Below are positions 1-11,818 of a DNA stretch of 64,000 nt, one piece after another (position 1 is the stretch's first letter; each line of letters starts with the position of its first letter). Below the pieces are notes generated by a model that saw nothing but the letters and a program-made list of their open reading frames with translations, was not told the origin of the DNA and did not search any database. A program made the translations under genes and the position numbers. This DNA is from Vandiemenella viatica (lineage: Eukaryota > Arthropoda > Insecta > Orthoptera > Morabidae): the NCBI GenBank assembly GCA_031002005.1, contig CM061919.1, positions 222,082,739 through 222,146,738 on the forward strand, given 5' to 3'.

Positions 1-560
1 GTGTTTGTAATTGACTTTCGCTAAAATTTTAAAGGAATATTGTCTAAATGTGGACTGTTGTTTTTCCCATGTCAAAATTCATACCAGTTTCATTATACAT
101 TGATTTTTTCAAAATTAAGGGAAAATACAGTCAGGAAAGCTTATTTAAGTTTGTCATTGACCTACATGATTAGTTGTCATGTATCTCTAGGACGCGTATT
201 CAGTTGAGGTCTTACTATTCAAATGTTTGATTAAACCATTGAACAGTAATATATTTTTCATCGTAAATGCAGTATAATGGACGCAGACTGTTCAAGAGCA
301 TATAAAAGAAAAACATACATAAGTTTCCTAACTGGCTGAAGAAGCTTTAGCATTACATCACAATAACTATAAATACGTGTTGAAGGATAAATCACTAGGC
401 CATCAGAAGGAGTGACGGAATGGAGAAATTAGAAAACTGCACACCCAAAAAAATTGTGCAAAATCAGTAGGGAGATTATTTGTATAGTTGTCATCATTGT
501 TGTTAGTACTACTTTTTAATATCCCCCATTATAAAGAATTAATAGCTCTTTATTGAGGTT

Positions 561-600
<40 letters not shown>

Positions 601-1406
601 ATGAGGCCACTCAGTTGGTAGGATGCCTTTAGGGGCTCTTATTAGGTTTGTTATTTAAACCAATGGTTAGAGTGCCACATGTGTGTATCCATCTGTACAT
701 TGCTATGGGCTTCATTTCCTCTTACATGAAAACACATTACCAAAAATAATGTAGGATTGTGTTCATTTCTCCTTTCTATCTTGTTGCTGCTCTACTGCCT
801 CAGTCTGCAAAAGTAATTGTTTTACTTTACCTGTCCTTAGGTTTATGGAAATTAATAAAAGTAATCTGTATATAAAAAAAGTGGAACTACCTTGATCAGT
901 GTATCATGTTCATGCCATAAGAGCAGTCTGCGTCCGTTGATCAAGAGACAGTGGCTTGCATGGAAAATGGTGAACTGAACAAAACAGTTGGATGGAGCAA
1001 GTTATTGCCTAAATAGCAGTTTTGACAATCCAAGGTTTAATAAGCACAACTTTGAATTCCTGTTTCTGCTAATTATCCTTTTGCACTAAACTCTGTTCTT
1101 GGTATTGATTTAATATCTGTGTAATTGTTCATTATAAGAAGGCATGGGCTCCATCATTGAAGCATTATTTTAGGGAAAGGTTCAATATTTAGAAGGAGAA
1201 TATAGTGGACAGGAATTGGGAATTGTCAAAGAGGTAATATTGAGGGAAGAAACGTCTATTACAAAATTAAGAAAAGCACTGAACACATATATTAGAGTAA
1301 GGAACTAAGAAAACTGAAAAGTTTGGTGAAAAGAGAGCATTATAGAATAATGGAGCATTGGTAATTTGTGGAACACATGAAACAACTAAACAAGGAGATA
1401 TAACTA
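1..1406. other. Non-coding, AT-rich; no gene recognised
   Basis: I see no exon of the flanking DTL gene or any other coding sequence here. Apart from a CT microsatellite there are only AT-rich unique-looking sequence and a short inverted motif (GGACGCAGACTG at about 279, its complement at about 928). It could be a DTL intron, since the upstream DTL exons must lie further left. Confidence 0.5.
564..600. repeat. (CT)n microsatellite
   Basis: About 17 uninterrupted CT dinucleotides, with one TTT break near the end. Confidence 0.95.
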
Positions 1407-1545
1407 CACTGAAGAGCCAAAGAAACTGGTACACCTGCCTAATATCGCTTAGGCCCCCAAGAGCACGCAGAAGTGCCACAACACGACGTGGCATGGACTC
1501 GACTAATGTCTGAAGTAGTGCTGGAGGGAATTGACACCATGGATC

Positions 1546-1945
1546 CTACAGGGTTGTCCATAAATCCGTAAGAGTATGAGGGGGAGGAGATCTCTTCTGA
1601 ATGGTACATTGCAAGGCATCCCAGATATGCTCGATAATGTTCATGTTTGGGGAGTTTTGTTGCCAGCTGTGGTGTTTAAACTCAGAAGGGTGTTCATGGA
1701 GCCATTCTAGCAATTCTGGACGTGTGGGATGTTGCATTGTCCTACTGGAATTTCCCAAGTCCATCAGAATGCACAACGGACATGAATGGATGCAGGTGAT
1801 CAGCCAGGATGCGTATGTACATGTCACCTGTCAGAGTCGTATCTACACGTATCAGAGATCCCATGTTACTCCAACCGCACACGCCCCACACCATTACAGA
1901 ACCTCCACCAGCTTGAACAGTCCCCTGCTGACATGCAGGGTCCAT
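1546..1945 (-). pseudogene. Tc1-type DDE transposase, C-terminal half, frameshifted
   Basis: Two overlapping minus-strand frames (1945-1742 and 1827-1546) share one protein: a catalytic-core stretch GGSVMVWGVCGWS, HSDGLGKFQ near the second Asp, then SPNMNIIEHIWDALQ with the final Glu of a DDE triad, and KRSPPPHTLTDLW. The frame shift near 1750-1830 and the missing N terminus show it is dead. Confidence 0.85.
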
Positions 1946-2319
1946 TAATTCATGAGGTTGTCTCCATACCCGTACACATCCATCCGCTCAATACAATTCG
2001 AAACGTCACTCGTGTTTCCAATCATTAACAGTCCAGTGTCAGTATTGACGGGCCCAGGTGAGGCGTAAAGCTTTGTGTCGTGCACTCATCAAGGGTATTC
2101 CAGTGGGCCTTTGGCTCTGAAAGCCCATATCGATGAGGTTTCATTGAATGGTTCGCACGCTTACACTTGTTGATGGCCCAGCATTGAAATCCGCAGCAAT
2201 TTGCGGAAGTGTTACTGTTCTGTCATGTTGAATGATTCTCTTCAGTCGTCGTTCGTCCCGTTCTTGCAGGATATTTTTCCGGCTGCAGCGATGTCGGAGA
2301 TTTGTTGTTTTACCAAATT

Positions 2320-2452
2320 CCCATGGTTTCCCAACTCACTCCAGGCAGGCTTCCTTCAAAAGGCCATGACCAAATTCCTTCCCATTCCTTGCCCCCCATC
2401 CTTTCCTGTCTCTAAAGACCTCGCTGTTAAGAGAAGTTAAGCAGTAAAAAAA
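2320..2452 (+). repeat. tRNA-derived SINE, 5'-truncated, inside Tc1-like element
   Basis: It shares the body and tail of the full SINE at 8543-8781: TTTCCCAACTCACTCCAGGC, CCATGACCAAATTCCTTCCC, and GAAGTTAAGCAGTAAAAAAA at the 3' end. The tRNA-like head is missing. ATTCCCA occurs at both ends and may be a short target duplication. Confidence 0.8.
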
Positions 2453-3289
2453 ACGGATTCCCAATATTCATGGTGCACTCGTGAAATGGTCATACGGGAA
2501 AACTCCCACCTCATCACTACCTTGGAGATGCCGTGTCCCATCTCGTGCACCGACTATCAGTGGCGGCCCTAGGGCGGTGCGACTGCACCGGGCGCCATTG
2601 AACGGGGGGGGTGCCGAAAATGAAGCGATAGATCGTCTGCACTAAAAAGGAAAAATAAATTGTATAATCACCAGTTTACATATTATTATAAAACACTAAT
2701 CATCAAGAAGAGTTTTTAAACGTAAATCTTCTATTTAATGCATAGTCGTATATCGTCATAGAACCTACCATGTTAGACCTTAGGTGATTGCAATTAACGT
2801 TGGTGTCGTACATATTTACAAAGCATAATGTGTCTTTGCAGACAAGACATGTCACTATCTACAGGGAAAAAAAAAAAAAAACTGTCTGGCACAAAATACT
2901 TAAAAGAAAACAAAACCACGACGAAACTGAGAAGGCTTCAAACTTGCTTGCAACATTTTTTTTAGAGTTGAGAAGTCATATGAATCATCTTCACCAGAAT
3001 GAGTTCCTCAAGCGCCAGAAGAAAATTATTTAACATAAGTTCTTCAGACGAGGCTCATGATGATAAAGAGCAGCGTGTACGAGAAGACTTAGCTATGGCT
3101 GGAACGTCGTCTGCAGTTCAAAATATTACAGAATGGAGATATACTAGACAGACATACCACTACTGTCACCTGTTCAAAGTACGAATTATAATGATATTTC
3201 AGAATGGACACTCATTGAATCTGCAGCCACTGATGAAAGAATTATCTGAGCAACGAAAAAATCCAAGAAAAAAATCATAGGCGTTAATT

Positions 3290-3890
3290 TTCAAATACGG
3301 ATTTTCAAAGAGTAATACCAAAGGAGAAACTTATAAAAGAAGATGGCTTGTTGTTTATTCAATAGATCATCTCCCCTCTCATCTGGAAAAAGATGAATTT
3401 GTTGACTGGAGCTACTTATCAGAGCGTCTCATAACTTACGAAACTTCCTCAAATCACCAGCACACCATGCCTCAGTTGGATAGAAGCTTGGATTTGATTA
3501 AAGTGCTTCAGTGCAATAGACAAGCATTTGTAAATACAGATTGAAGACGAAAAATCACGGTGGGTTGCTATCCTTGAATGAATGATGCCCAAAGTATTGT
3601 TTTTAACATACAATTAATTTCTTGTTCAGAGGAAGCTTTGGATCTGAAACACTAAATACACCTAATAATGTTAACTTCCTGAGTATATTGCAACTGCTTG
3701 GAAATATGATTCTTTGTTAACGGAACATCGCCGTATTTCTAACAGGGTGACTGAGGTCTATTATTTTGGCAAATGAATGAATGTTCATAATAAAATTTTG
3801 ACTATGGTTAAGTCATCTAAATATTTTTCCGTCACATTGAATTGAACTCCTGAAGTCAGTCACGACTGCGGATCTTTAACATTGCTTTTG
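3290..3890 (+). pseudogene. hAT transposase remnant (ZMYM1/zf-TTF-like), many stops
   Basis: Across frameshifts I read WLVVYSIDHLPS, then FVDWSYLSERLITYE followed by the S-x-x-H pattern, then MVKSSKYFSVTLN and TPEVSH. The last matches the region before the first catalytic Asp of ZMYM/TTF-type hAT transposases (family form KYFSIxLDxTPDxSH). Stops and frameshifts between the blocks show it is inactive. Confidence 0.75.
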
Positions 3891-4784
3891 TTGACACTAA
3901 TATAGACAAATTCCAAGTGCGTATTTTGTTGCTACAAGCAGACAAGTGTCTCTTCGGGACTGGGGAGCTGGACTCACTGGCCTGTTTATCGATGATACTT
4001 TTCATAAGTTCGATTTTGGATATGAATCTGGGACTTTTAGTAATGGCTTTATTTCCTTATTTGTTTGTTTTAAAAACATTATTAAAAACTGTGAATTTGA
4101 CGTATACTTGATGTAAGCATTGTGTACTCCATAGTAGCTTACATAAACCTTTTCAAACATATAGTGTTTCTTTTTATTGTTACTGTTTCTCATTCATACC
4201 GCCGCTATCCTTTACTAATCTTTCTGAGGTTTGAGTTATCCTCTTTAATAAAATGCATCGTCTGAAGACTGCGCTCACCTCGATACATCGGCAATATTCG
4301 GCGAGTCTCGATAATACCTGAAGTGTTAGTTATACTGACTGCCACCACAGCGCTGCTTTTCTAACCAGCAAAATGAATAACTGTATTGATTTTTTTTGCA
4401 TTTTATACTGTTAAAAAGAAGTGTTAATTTAAAATAAATAATTGAATTTGATTTTTTATTACAGTGGTAATTGCGATGCCAGCTAGAAGGTAATTTTCAT
4501 TTGTGGAATTAACTGCACAAGAATAATTTTCATTTGTGCAAATAACTGCACAAAAATACGAAGAGCAGGCAAAAACAAAATTTTAATACGAGGATGAGAT
4601 TAAAGAAGATAGTATGTTCGTTTAAATTTGCATGTTCTATTTGCTTATTTACGACGATTATATGCAAAAAATTCATGTAAGGAGATGGGCATTTGATATT
4701 TATGCAGTATTCTCTGTAGGAGTTATAAGAACTAGGTTAGAACATAACCTAAGAATTTTTTTGGCTTAAGATAATAAATAACGA

Positions 4785-4983
4785 TTTTTTTTAGGAATGG
4801 GATGGGATTGGGAACAAGGAACGGGAAGGAATTCGCCCATTGTCTTTTGAAGGAAGTATTCACCTGGAGTGGGTTTGGGAAACCATGGAAATCACGAATC
4901 TGGATGTTCGGACTCAGTTTTTAACCAGCGTCCTCCCTAATGCGAGGCCAGAGCGTTATCCACTCACCCACCACTCTCGGTGT
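4785..4983 (-). repeat. tRNA-derived SINE, minus strand, nested in hAT element
   Basis: On the minus strand it begins CACCGAGAGTGGTGG and reads GATAACGCTCTGGCCTCGCA, then CCATGGTTTCCCAAACCCAC and TCCCGTTCCTTGTTCCC, the same family as 8543-8781. The B-box is damaged. Confidence 0.85.
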
Positions 4984-5798
4984 AAGAAACGATGAAATTT
5001 ATTTAAAACTCGGAAAGTTTGCACGAAACGTATGTAATCGCGAAATATATCAATCAAAGCAATAACAGTTTTTCATTGTTGAAATTATACTTTCCGGCAT
5101 TTAAATAAAATGCATTTATTTAAAAATATCCTAGCCAAGTACTTCGAGAATCTAACCAAAGTAAGGTACTCATATCTCAAAAAAATAACTAAAAATGATC
5201 ACTTTTGATATTTCCTTACAAGCTTTTCCAGGATAAATTACTACCACCATAGTAGTTTTTGACGGTCGTAAAAAGTAGTTAATATATAAAATCTTCTGCC
5301 CATGGCTTTGATCGAGTGGATCATAACGCATTCATATTCGTATTCTAATCCCATGGGAACTACTTTTTCGATCGGGATAAAGTAGATAGCCACCAAATTT
5401 TATCCTGAGCTGTTTCGATGGGAAACAGTAACAAACATTCAAGCAAACAAACTTTACATTTATAATATTATTAGGATGTAAATAATTTATATTATCTTCA
5501 CTCTGTCTATATAGACACCTTAATAGCGAATAAGCGATTTTACACTTTGGGCGCCACAATGAGATCCCGCACCACCTGGAAAAATTGCTAGGGCCACCCC
5601 TGCCGATTAGAACACCATGTTCAAACTCACTTAAATCGTGATAACCTGCCATTGTAGCAGCATTAACCGATCTAACGTCTGCGCAGACACCTGTTGTCTT
5701 ATATAAGCGTTGCCGACCGCAGTGCCGTTCTCTGAGTGTTTACATAGCTCTGTGTTTGCATACACATGCCTATATCAGTTTCTTTGGCTTTTTCAGTA

Positions 5799-7528
5799 TA
5801 GAGTTCATTAAGATGTGTTCGAGAGGAATTGGAGGTAACCAGAAATTATTCATTATTATTTGCATCATGTTTCATCCAACTTCTGACGACACTTTGTAAT
5901 GTGGATGACCAAGTGATAACTAGCTGAATTTACTATTTCTACTGTTTATAAAGTCAGGACTGACACCAAGCAATTTATTGATTACGCAGATTTTACCAAC
6001 TGCGTTGAAGCTTTATTCTAACCTCCATTCAGACAGTATAACACTAATATTGCTTACCTCATGAAGCATTTTCAGTGACCACTCTTCTGTAAACATCGTT
6101 TTTATACAAGAAATACTAAGCTAACCTTCTTAACATGCAATGAAAATAGGTGGAATGTGGGATCGTAGGTTCTTTAGTGTACAAGTGTTAAACACAGGTG
6201 AATTATATTACAAACCGTTTAATATCAAAAGCCTAACTACATTTAGTCCAATCATCAACTAACATGAAACTGAACAGGAAATGACACATCTTTGCATTAA
6301 TAATATGAAAGTTGTGATGCACAGTTACTGACTTTAATCCCAAAGAACGTTTCCTATATTCAATCATGTATTACTACTCAAACAAACAACAGATTAGTGG
6401 GCCAAACACTATTGCAAAATACACAACCAGTGACTTGATATAACAACGATGACTAGACCTTAACGTTGGCGGCCACGTACACTAACAAATACAAGTGAAA
6501 AGCATCTTCAATCAAACTAAAGCCCATTGCGAGCGACTTGTGACAAACTAATTATCTACTTATCTTGGGAATTATCTACGACAAATGCCAAACACTTTTC
6601 AGACAAACTAGCTGTATTGGAGACATAACTGAGGCTATCACGTGTCTTAGCTGCAATTAGCGGATTACATCTTTAGTGCTGTGTTGCTTGGAGATAATGA
6701 AGAAGGAACATGGCACGCACAACGGTTTTGTTAATGCAACGCGTCCTAGGATGCAAGTGCATCACACCACACTGGTTTGGGCCAGTGAGAATAACGGAAC
6801 TGCTTGACGTTACACTATACTTCTCCTATAGGGTTAAGGTTGGAGCCGGAGCATATCATCTCTAAGAAACTTTCCATTGCTAGAACTGCTGACTTGCAAG
6901 CTTACCATCACATGCTATGAGTTATCTGACTACATCTGCTGACTGAAGCGAACTTATAAGGCACAGTGTCTAAAGGCGAAAATCTATATACCGATTCTCA
7001 ATATAAATTATGTCCCATTGGAATGTACACTTCTGTAATTCTAATTGTGTGTCCTTAATCTGTGAAATAATTTTCATTGTAATCACGTCTCTCTCTCTCT
7101 CGGTGTTGCAGTTTTCACTAATAGTGGCATTTTATAAAGGCAGTTTAAAAAATTGTTTTGTGTTGGAAACATATTGTTACACAATTACAAACATCAAATT
7201 GTAAAATATTTTACAATATTGATATATGACTAGCATGACTATCAAGCTTAGATCTGTCTGAACATGGGTAAACTTTGAATGAAATGTGAGTTTTTAACTA
7301 CTTTTTTCAATTTAAGAATCTGAAAGTATAAATGAAAATTTAATTATAAAATTTATTTTGGTATATGCATGTTCTATGACTCTTCAGGTCCGTCTGATAA
7401 AATAAGGTTTATTAAAATAATTAGTTTTTTACTTTTTGTTACATTATTTCGAATAATTTCCGTTTTTCTGTGTAATGACTGAAATTTAAAATGTACATAG
7501 TTCTTAAATCTTTGATATTACTTTGCAG
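5799..7528. other. Non-coding stretch before DTL exon; no feature supported
   Basis: AT-rich sequence with no exon, RNA gene or transposon end that I can defend. It probably belongs to the DTL intron that ends at the acceptor before 7529. A weak CT run lies at about 7090-7100. Confidence 0.4.
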
Positions 7529-7645
7529 CGGTTTTTGCTACAGGCGGAAGGGATGGTGTTGTAATGCTATGGGATGTTAGATCAGCCCGTGGGTCAAGTT
7601 CTTGTAAACCTGACAATTACATAGCTAACAGTCATCATATTCCGG
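7529..7645 (+). CDS. DTL: DTL exon a (internal)
   Basis: The acceptor is tttgcag at 7522-7528 and the donor is GTGAGT at 7646. The exon encodes a WD40 blade ending in GGRDGVVMLWDVR, then a polar linker. It starts two bases into a codon and ends one base into the next, which the following exon completes. Confidence 0.92.
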
Positions 7646-10600
7646 GTGAGTATACTTCCTGCTTTATATCAGCTCTCCCTCCACTATTGATTTATGCTAT
7701 TCTTGGAAAACTGAGAGGAAAAGTACAAACAGCAGTCAAGTTGTGGAAAGCAAACATTTGACCACGTATTGCTGAATATAATGTTTTGCAGTTACATATT
7801 TATTTTGCGTAAAAAGTGATACTAAGGAAAAATGAAGTGGCTGTAATGCGATATAAATAACAAAGGATAGGGAAAATATCCGATTAATTAACAAAGTTTA
7901 GGGCTGCGATGAGTGAATAACAGATAACACGGATTCACACCTTGGGAAACAAATGGCTCATTCTCTAGTGCATGAATAAGGTTTTATACTGAAATATTGT
8001 ATTTTTGTGTCTGTGTTATTCACTCATCACAGCCCTAAACATTGGTAAGTGATGGGCTATTTTCCTTTGTTATTTATTTTTTTGTATAAAGAGGTTATAT
8101 GATTTGATAAGACCATCTTCTGCGTGTTGACCGTGGCCTCCCTCACACCAATGGTGAGGCCTTTTAAGCTGTCTGTATATGGTGATCCAGTGAATTCTGA
8201 GACTGTAAGAGAGTGGATATTTCCCATGCCAAAGATCTTATATTAAATGTCCCCATTCCATCCTAGGGGGGAAAGCATCAGCTAAAATTCAATAATGGTC
8301 TACCCTGATGCAGTTGTCAACTAGCTCGCATGATTGTTAGTAACAGCCACTTTGCTGGTCCACGTTGTACTCCGGTTCTGTTCGTAGCCCATTGGTATTG
8401 CTCATTTATGCTTGCTAGTATAGGCTTGATTCAGAGTGGAGAAATTCTTATTCTGTAACAAAATCGCACTTGCAGGGATCTGTACAAATATTTATTTATG
8501 TTGCATTTTCTGCTAATGTCCCAATGTTTCTCAATATCTGTCACCGAGCGTGGTGGTGTAACGGATAGCGTTCTGGCCTCGCATTCGGGAGGACGGCGGT
8601 TCGAATCCCCATCCGGGCATCCAGATTTGGGTTTTCCATGGTTTCCCAAATCACTCCAGGCAAATGCCAGGATGCTTCCTTAAAAAGGCCATGGCCGAAT
8701 TCCTTCCCATTCCTTGTCCCCAGTCACATCCCGCCTCTAATGATCTCGTTGTTGAGAGACGTAAAGCAGTAAAAAAAAAAAATCTGTCTATAGTAAAAAA
8801 TAAAAAAACACTAGCTTTTAAAACTGAATGTAGTAATTTTTGTCTAGAAATGTTGTTTTACTGGAACACTATATAAGTAATCTGTGAAATTGAGTTTGCA
8901 AGAATCTAGGAGTTTTTTTCCGTTTCTTGTAGATTAGATGCAAACTGAAGAGCTGTTTTTAATTTTAATTTTTATGTGCTTTTATGTGTATAATGAATCA
9001 AAATTTTTGTTAAATTCTTTCTCTCTGGCTGCAATAAAAGTTTAATATTCTGAATCAGTATCACTGTAGTTATTTTGAAAGCTGTAGATTAAACATATTT
9101 GCAGGTCTTCCCCCAGGATCATCTTCAAGATGTAAGAAAAGTAAATGTCCCTTACCATCACGAGCAAATAGTGTCACAGGTTTAATATTTCAAGATGAGA
9201 ATACATTGATTTCTTGTGGAGCAGGTGATGGGTGAGTTTATATCGCTTTTGTTTGTGCTTGCATATTTTCTAATATGAATTTGCAAATATTAAAGTTGAT
9301 TACTTGACATGCTTTACTGTGTGTTTAATGGTACTTATTATCAATAGGCTGATCAAAGTTTGGGATTTGAGGAAGAATTACTCCGCATACAAGAGAGATC
9401 CTGTACCAAAATTTCAACTGCAGTATTCTGGAAACACTTCTATAAATGGATTCACAAATTTGCTGCTTGATCCAGGACATGTAAAATTATATGCTAGTTG
9501 TATGGACAACACAATATACTGCTACAATGTATCAACTTATGAGAAAGAACCTGGTAAAGTAATATTCTTCAGTGTGATAGAAATTAATTTTTTAAATAAA
9601 TCTGCTGCATTACACTCCAAGCAATTTTCTCTGCTTTTAATTTATTTTGTAGCTAAATCAAAAAATTCAGTTTGTGTATTTAAGGGGCACTATAGTGTGT
9701 TCATTTAACAGAGGTGGCTCAAGGTCAGTATGCTCTATCCCCTCTCTGGTGCCCCTACTCCTACATGTTAATGGGAAATTTACCGCTCACCTGCATTGAC
9801 AGTATTCGACTGAGAGAAATAGGTAGGGAGAGGGCCGTGAGATGAGGAGCAGGTCAGCCAGTTCATAGCGAACAAGGTACGGTGTCCATAGGTCTATTGT
9901 TTTTGAACATCATATTCTGTGATATTAACAATATTGTACATAATGCCAGCCTCAACATCTTAAGAAGCAAATTCAGTAATACATCTAATTTCTACTGTTA
10001 TTTATAACTAGCAGTTGTTGGCAACTTTGATTATATGGACTGTTAAACTGTATACAACTCTAAATCAACATTATCAACAGCAATATGATCCACAACCCCT
10101 GTAGGTTACTGATCGCAAATTCTTCTTGATTGCTGTCTATATGTATTGCGGCACAGTTTGGGGTGGAACCAACAATGCTTCTCTCTTCTTTCCTGAAAGC
10201 TCAAGAATTCCTAAACAATTAATCTTACTGAAAATATGTCTTGAAGCTGTGTAAACTATAGGAATGCCTCGTTATTGTTTCTTAAAATATACAAATAATT
10301 AAAATTCATATTCATACCTGTAGTATCGAAATTTTTAATCTGTCCTACCATGAACGTGCTTCTCAGTAACACTGAGTCGTGTAATACAAAATAAGCTCTA
10401 AAAAAGCTTTACCCTCACTCCAAATGATTCCTAAACATTTTTAACCTAATGATTACACTCCTTCAAACACATTTTGACTGACTTTTCAACAAATAAAGCC
10501 CTACATCAACAAACTACTGTCTCATCACAATCTTGCAAAAAAAAGTACAAAATCTTAAGTGTACAGTCATTTTCCTGTTACAGTTTTATTATATATGACA

Positions 10601-11780
10601 CTAATAATTTCAATTCTTGTTTCACGGTCCGTGCTATCAGAGTCCTCCCAAACAACAGCAGTTCCTCTGAACTCAGAAGGTGAGAACTTGCTTACCAATA
10701 CAAACTAGGCACAAGGCAACCACCTGGTCTCAATTTGAGATAATACCCAGTTAGTACTTTTCCTTCCCTCTAACCTCTACTTGCCTCCATGCCCACTGTC
10801 TGCAGTATATTGAACCACCAAATACCAGAAGTCATGTTTAACTACATAGATTCTTTTATTATTTTCATCATTATATTTTTTAAATTTTATTTTGTTGACT
10901 TATTTACTTCTACTTTCTCAAATTTATGTAATGAACATTTTAATATATTTTTCTGCGCTTTTTGTAACATTTTGCATTCTCAGGTACTAGCTCCAATTCG
11001 CTGTCCCCCTCTCCCTGTCCTCTGTTTGAATTTATCCCCACCATGTTCCTGACTAACGGTCATTCTGTGAAACAGTCTCCTGCACCACCCTCCCTCCTTG
11101 ATTTTCTCCTGTTGGCGAAGAGCCAAGTCTCGAATTATTCATTGTTTTTCTTGTGTTTTGTGCTTATTTTTGTGTTCACCCCATGATACCATCATCTAAG
11201 GTAAGTGGTGGTTCATTTCACCATCCCTTTTTTTGTAAATCCATTCGCTAATTAGCTCATATTATATTAAACATTAGGATAGGATAAAAACCACCGCTTA
11301 CCACAGAAGAGGATTCCTGCAGCGTTGGTACACAAAAAAAAAAAAAACAACACACGAACAGACATAGAATATAATTTTCGCAGTTGGCTACCAGCCGCCA
11401 GCGTGCAGCCTGCTCACTCCTATTGATGAAGAGCCATGTGCTCGTAAATTGTATTATATGTGTGTTCGTGTGTTTTTCTTTTCGTGTAGCAACGCCGCAG
11501 GAATCCTCTTTTATGGTAAGCGGTGATTTTTATCCTATCCTAGTGTTTAATATATTCGCTTTCAGCGCCTTTGTTTCCTATATAAATATATATATATATA
11601 TTCCCGACCGGCGGTCTTTCTGTGAGGCAGTCTCCAGCTGCGCCAACCCCTCATAATGTCCTCCCGTTGACGAAGGGTTTGTCCCGAAAATTACTTTATT
11701 ATTTGTGTTTGTGTCTTTTCTGTGTGTTCGCGCCCCACATCCATCATCTAAAGGAAAGAGGGCGCAGCTGTAGACTGCCA

Positions 11781-11818
<38 letters not shown>

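Larger units (their letters stand above)
2558..5602 (+). mobile_element. hAT element with degraded ZMYM-type transposase, inserted in Tc1-like element
   Basis: The left end CAGTGGCGGCCCTAGG and the right end CCTAGGGC-like GCTAGGGCCACCCCTG are inverted. They are flanked by 8-bp direct repeats that differ at two positions (CCGACTAT at 2550-2557, CCGATTAG at 5603-5610), as expected for hAT. The Tc1-like sequence reads continuously when this 3,045-bp insert is removed. The + strand carries remnants of a hAT transposase at about 3000-3890, and a minus-strand SINE is nested at about 4785-4983. Confidence 0.85.
1407..5798 (-). mobile_element. Tc1-like transposon, split by a hAT element
   Basis: The ends are inverted (left CACTGAAGAGCCAAAGAAACTG; right, read inward on the minus strand, TACTGAAAAAGCCAAAGAAACTG) and both are flanked by TA, the Tc1/mariner target. 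The transposase lies on the minus strand in broken frames: GGGSVMVWG and a following strand at 1945-1742, and WQQNSPNMNIIEHIWDAL with the last catalytic acidic residue at 1827-1546. The N-terminal half continues to about 2550 and resumes after the inserted hAT element at 5603. Frameshifts and stops make it inactive. Confidence 0.88.

Noticed and set aside
1..7528. The missing N-terminal WD40 exons of DTL
   Set aside because: I looked for the expected WD repeats before residue 1 in this region on the + strand and saw none; most of it is transposon sequence.
8554..8608. tRNA gene call from A-box and B-box sequences
   Set aside because: The boxes belong to a SINE: no complete cloverleaf, a conserved non-tRNA body follows, and there are target duplications and an A tail.
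11190..11240. Hammerhead ribozyme in the Penelope-type modules, as known for some PLEs
   Set aside because: The reverse complement shows GATGA followed by GAAC-like bases, but the invariant CUGAUGA and GAAA cores with pairing stems could not be assembled in any copy. An Infernal scan with Rfam hammerhead models would decide.
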